From the NCBI GenBank assembly GCA_963693305.1, contig OY855903.1:35947251-36011250 (forward strand): a stretch of 64,000 nt of DNA, written 5' to 3'. The DNA comes from Meandrina meandrites (lineage: Eukaryota; Cnidaria; Anthozoa; Scleractinia; Meandrinidae). Every line of letters starts with the position of its first letter. The first letter of the stretch is position 1. The notes under the pieces are model-generated. The model was given only the letters and a program-made list of their open reading frames with translations. It ran no database searches and was not told the DNA's origin. Positions 61,121 to 64,000 of this stretch are shown here, piece by piece. Both the position numbers and the translations under genes were made by a program.

Positions 61121-61567
61121 ATGATGCGACACGCAAAGTTCTTCGGAACAAACGCAATCCACTACGTTTGTGCTAATGTTGATATGGGCGAGGTGGATAT
61201 AATATTTCTTCCTATGCATCTACATGGTTGTCACTGGGGACTTTCTGTTTTCTATGGCAAGAAGCAGGAGGTGCAATTTGATGATGGCTATCACTGTCCA
61301 ATCACTAGCGAGATGGAAAGCACAATCAGCGGTATCTTGAAAACTTTCCACCAAGCAACCACCCTGCCGTGTTTTCAACCCTCGTCGTGGAGTCCACTAC
61401 AAAGATTTGAAATACCAATGCCAGATCACCCTACAGTCACTGCAGGGGTTGGAGTTTTGTGTTGTGTGCGAGACATTTGTAATGGGTTTTGTAAAGCTTT
61501 CACATGGAATTTTGACGATGCTCCGCATCTACGAGCTCAGCTTATGGTGGAATTGATGAAAACATAA
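61121..61567 (+). pseudogene. Ulp1 protease, C-terminal catalytic part
   Basis: Reads HYVCANVDMGEVDIIFLPMH, HGCHWGLSVFYGKKQEV (His), QFDDGYHCPI (Asp), then RFEIPMPDHPTVTAGVG followed by VLCCVRDICNGFCKAF. In Ulp1-type enzymes a Cys nucleophile sits in a GSCGV-like turn; here that position is Ala (TAGVGVL), so the protease would be inactive. A stop at 61565 ends the domain. It belongs with the segment before 60668. Confidence 0.7.
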
Positions 61568-61820
61568 TGGTCCAAATCTATTCTTCAGTGATGAAGTAGC
61601 ATTCATAATAGTATTCAGACGAAATAAACAAAACGCGGGTACAAACATATCCTGTCACTGTATGGCTTTCAGTCTTGTTTTCGATCTTAAATCGAATCAC
61701 ACGTTTATCTTAATGTTATTAGTTTGGTATTATAATGCACAACAATATACATTTACTCCGATTTATACTCCCCAAATTAAGCCTCGTATTTATCGTGGAT
61801 GTACGTGTTACTTTTTTTTA

Positions 61821-63149
61821 GTGGTTGCAACAGAACAGCGAAAGCGTCAGAGGACAGGAGGTGACCTCAGAGCTTAACCTAATGAGGACGATATTGGAGC
61901 GTCTTGAGTGTTCGTTTGCCAGGCAGGAGGCTAAGCTTGATAGGCTGCTGGAGATGATGAAAACAGCCCCACCAACTGCCCCACCAGCCGCCCCTCCAAC
62001 TGTGCCCAGGACTCCTCAGTGTCTTCCTCCGGCATTGATTCAGCCACCGAGTTTTACGCCATTACAGTCATCCTTTGAATACCCGCTGAGACCACAAGAG
62101 ATGGAGGTGTTTGACACGACTCCGTCACCACTGCCGGAAAGCCAGCGACTATCTGAAAGAACAAATGTAACAGGTAAATCATTCGTAAACTTAAAGAATT
62201 TTATTTACAACAATCTCATGCATTTGAATTATTTTTTGTATTTTATATTCAAAAGTCTTTCAAGTAAAGGTATTTGATTGCAAGAGGTCGCTCCGAAATC
62301 TTAAAAAGATCACTCCAGGAAATTTAGACTGCGAGCCGTTTTCCTTGAAAGTCGTTGCCGGGGAGGAACGTGAAAATATTGTCTGTGGATTGCAGGGGGA
62401 TTGTATTGAGGCAAGGATCTTCTACAGTGAAATTGTTGTTTTTCAAAGACTTACCTGTAATGTTTGTGTTCCTTACACTTTTAAGGAAATGACACAGTCC
62501 TGCTTGGTGGAAATGGCAATGTGCGGATACACAGAAAAGATTTTAATTACGCTAAGGCCGCTCACAAACCAACAGCCATGACGCTTCGCCTTGTAGATGC
62601 AATAGTCTCGAGGGAAACTTTACTGCGTTCCACAGTCCATGGAACAAAGGACTTTGCTCCCCTGGACCAGGAAATTATCACTGCAATTAAAGGTAAGTTA
62701 AATGAAACGTACATATACAACAAAATTGAAATATCCTGTGAAATATCTTCTGAAACTCGAGCCCCAGATAGAACACACGATTGTTATGAACGCATTGTCT
62801 TGAAATGAAAATGATTTTTCAGATTCTCTGGATTTAAAACACCCAAAATTGTAGGTTTTGTTCTGCTATTCCTTGCGCTTTCTTTTCACATACAGTCCAA
62901 TGTAGTCAACGAAGCTATACCAGGCTGACTATCATCGGTTCCTCCTTACGGTGTTATATGACAATCATATTTTTCATATCTTTCATAAACTTATGCCTTG
63001 TCTTACCTTTATTATTTTCAGATGAAGTGTTAACAGCATTTTCATTTCAATGCCGGAGTGCAGAAGACCGCTTCAGAATGTGGGATCAATGTAAAATAAG
63101 TATCGGCAAAAGATGCCAAAATTTAAGAAAAGGAAATCGGGCGGATTAG
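61821..63149 (+). CDS. BEN-domain protein gene, three exons
   Basis: Exon a (61821-62173, acceptor TTTTTTTTAG): a helical start (SELNLMRTILERLECSFARQ) and a Pro-rich linker (PPTAPPAAPPTVPRTPQC). Exon b (62256-62692): VFQVKVFDCKRSLRNLKK, a beta-rich block CIEARIFYSEIVVFQRLTC, then after one frame change near 62525 TLRLVDAIVSRETLLRSTVH and PLDQEIITAIK. Exon c (63022-63149): DEVLTAFSFQCRSAEDRF, MWDQCKISIGKRCQNLR. The LD..I..I and W..C..SI..C..LR pattern fits the BEN DNA-binding domain. All joints are phase 1. The exon b shift may be a lesion or an unseen micro-intron. It lies directly after the composite gene and may be part of the same element. Confidence 0.6.
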
Positions 63150-64000
63150 AAATTGACTGTAAGATTTTGATTTGAGTTTTAACATTTTGCTGCTTGTTTT
63201 GATTTTTTTTGAAGTTAGTCTAGGCTATCTAAATCGCTCAATTGCAGAATGTAATGTTTTGCACACTTTTCGCTTCATAATTTTGTATAAATCTTGTAAT
63301 TTCACGATAAGAGAAGAAATGTTGTAGATAGGTTTTTTTAGCTTTAGAGCATGATAGTATTTGTAACACATGTAATAAATTCTAAAAGATGAATGTCTTT
63401 GTGTGAGTATTATAATGTTCCCTAGGCAGAATTGGATATCATGAATCCCTTGATTCGATTCTGGTTTCTTTATTTTACCCACTGTCAGCCCTTGGGGACT
63501 TGTCTAAATTCGAAAGTTGTAAGCGACCTCCTTATACGAGCACCGAGGGACTCGCCGTTCTTCTTATATCAAGCTAGCTCAAAACTTTGTTTTTCGTTCG
63601 TGCACACAGACTTTGGAGCAAAACAGAGACTGCACAACTTAATAATTGTGTTGCTTTTTTATGAATGCTTTCACCACCCGTAAAAATCAGCTTTTTCTCA
63701 GGCTGACTTTTGTAATAAACTGGGCACTTCTTTCCATATATGGAAAACTAATTTATGCAAGTTAAAAACAAAATGGCGGTATGTAAACGAAGTGAAGTTT
63801 GAAGAAAGCACTCTAAACGAACAAGAACATTTCCCGCGCGTTTCCCACCATTTTCAGTAAAAAACGAAAGTTAAGTCGATGTTGGAAAGCTGATTTTATA
63901 CCATGGACTCCCCACGGCTCAAATTTATGCGACAAACGCAGACATGCAAACTAAAATGCAAAGTGACTGGGATCTAGTAAACAACCCACATGTGATTTCA
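63150..64000. other. 3' noncoding end of the window
   Basis: No gene is supported. AAAATGGCGG at 63772-63781 is a Kozak-like start followed at once by a GTATGT donor, and TTTCCCGCGCG near 63828 is an E2F-like box. Together they may mark the first exon or promoter of a gene outside the window. The rest is AT-rich. Confidence 0.35.

Larger units (their letters stand above)
56220..61567 (+). pseudogene. Composite transposon gene: zinc finger, transposase-like region, chromodomain, Ulp1 protease
   Basis: One orientation throughout, in order: a Cys-rich N-terminal finger (GIFPCCKKMH, CSNCARQERD, about 56216-56540), a helical domain (CLLDSCIAGDEQKL, LVSKLLKNNNHHY), the large transposase-like domain, a chromodomain and a Ulp1/SENP-type protease (60470-60668 and 61121-61567). 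Breaks: frame changes near 56590 and 57000, TAA 57077, a TGA at 58964 within an otherwise continuous frame, shifts near 59560-59800 and 60440, and a LINE fragment inside the protease. It is an old broken copy of what looks like a multi-domain transposon protein. Confidence 0.55.

Overview
The window reads as intron-containing animal DNA from an invertebrate, most likely an anthozoan cnidarian such as a stony coral. This rests on overall AT-richness, GT-AG introns and the mix of mobile families (ISL2EU-type, Helitron, Crypton/DIRS recombinases, Penelope-like, L1/Tx1-like and CR1/L2-like LINEs, tRNA-derived SINEs). The species cannot be named from sequence alone. Almost everything recognisable is a mobile element, intact or broken. 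There are no operons, CRISPR arrays or rRNA.

Layout. 1-720: a minus-strand exon repeated about 2.5 times. 721-5435: a foldback/LINE 3' end invaded by a complete, apparently intact 3.8-kb ISL2EU-type transposon (1376-5185) with two convergent genes, a SWIM/YqaJ nuclease and a THAP/DDE transposase. 5.4-8 kb: dispersed repeats. 8.1-12.8 kb: minus-strand exons of a DDE-like, Cys-rich transposase-like gene and two unidentified exons. 13.6-17.7 kb: two broken LINEs joined tail to tail. 18.1-19.1 kb: the best host-gene candidate, four phase-0 exons encoding an SDE2-like ubiquitin fold. 20-24 kb: mostly noncoding, with recurrent palindromic sites. 24.4-27.7 kb: two degraded tyrosine-recombinase elements (Crypton-like, then DIRS-like). 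28.7-29.2 kb: a SINE cluster. 30.4-34.1 kb: a C2H2 gene, a broken RecQ-like helicase, then a Penelope-like fragment. 34.1-37 kb: paired repeats and a minisatellite.

37.1-44.1 kb: a Helitron coding for a 2A-like peptide, a cysteine-protease domain, eight 19-residue repeats, a Rep (HUH) domain and a Pif1-type helicase, broken by a few small lesions. 44.4-54.8 kb: one L1/Tx1-like LINE split by a second, complete-length one (47999-53423) with a 15-bp target-site duplication. The outer LINE also carries a 174-bp foldback MITE. 56.2-63.1 kb: a plus-strand composite of zinc finger, transposase-like region, chromodomain and Ulp1-type protease, interrupted by a CR1/L2 fragment, followed by a BEN-domain gene. 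This composite is the strongest candidate for a poorly described element.

The nesting gives a relative history: Helitron or its relic first, then LINE 1, then LINE 2 and the MITE inside it. Small, nameable lesions (a 7-bp triplication, homopolymer slips, single stops, loss of catalytic residues) explain most broken frames.
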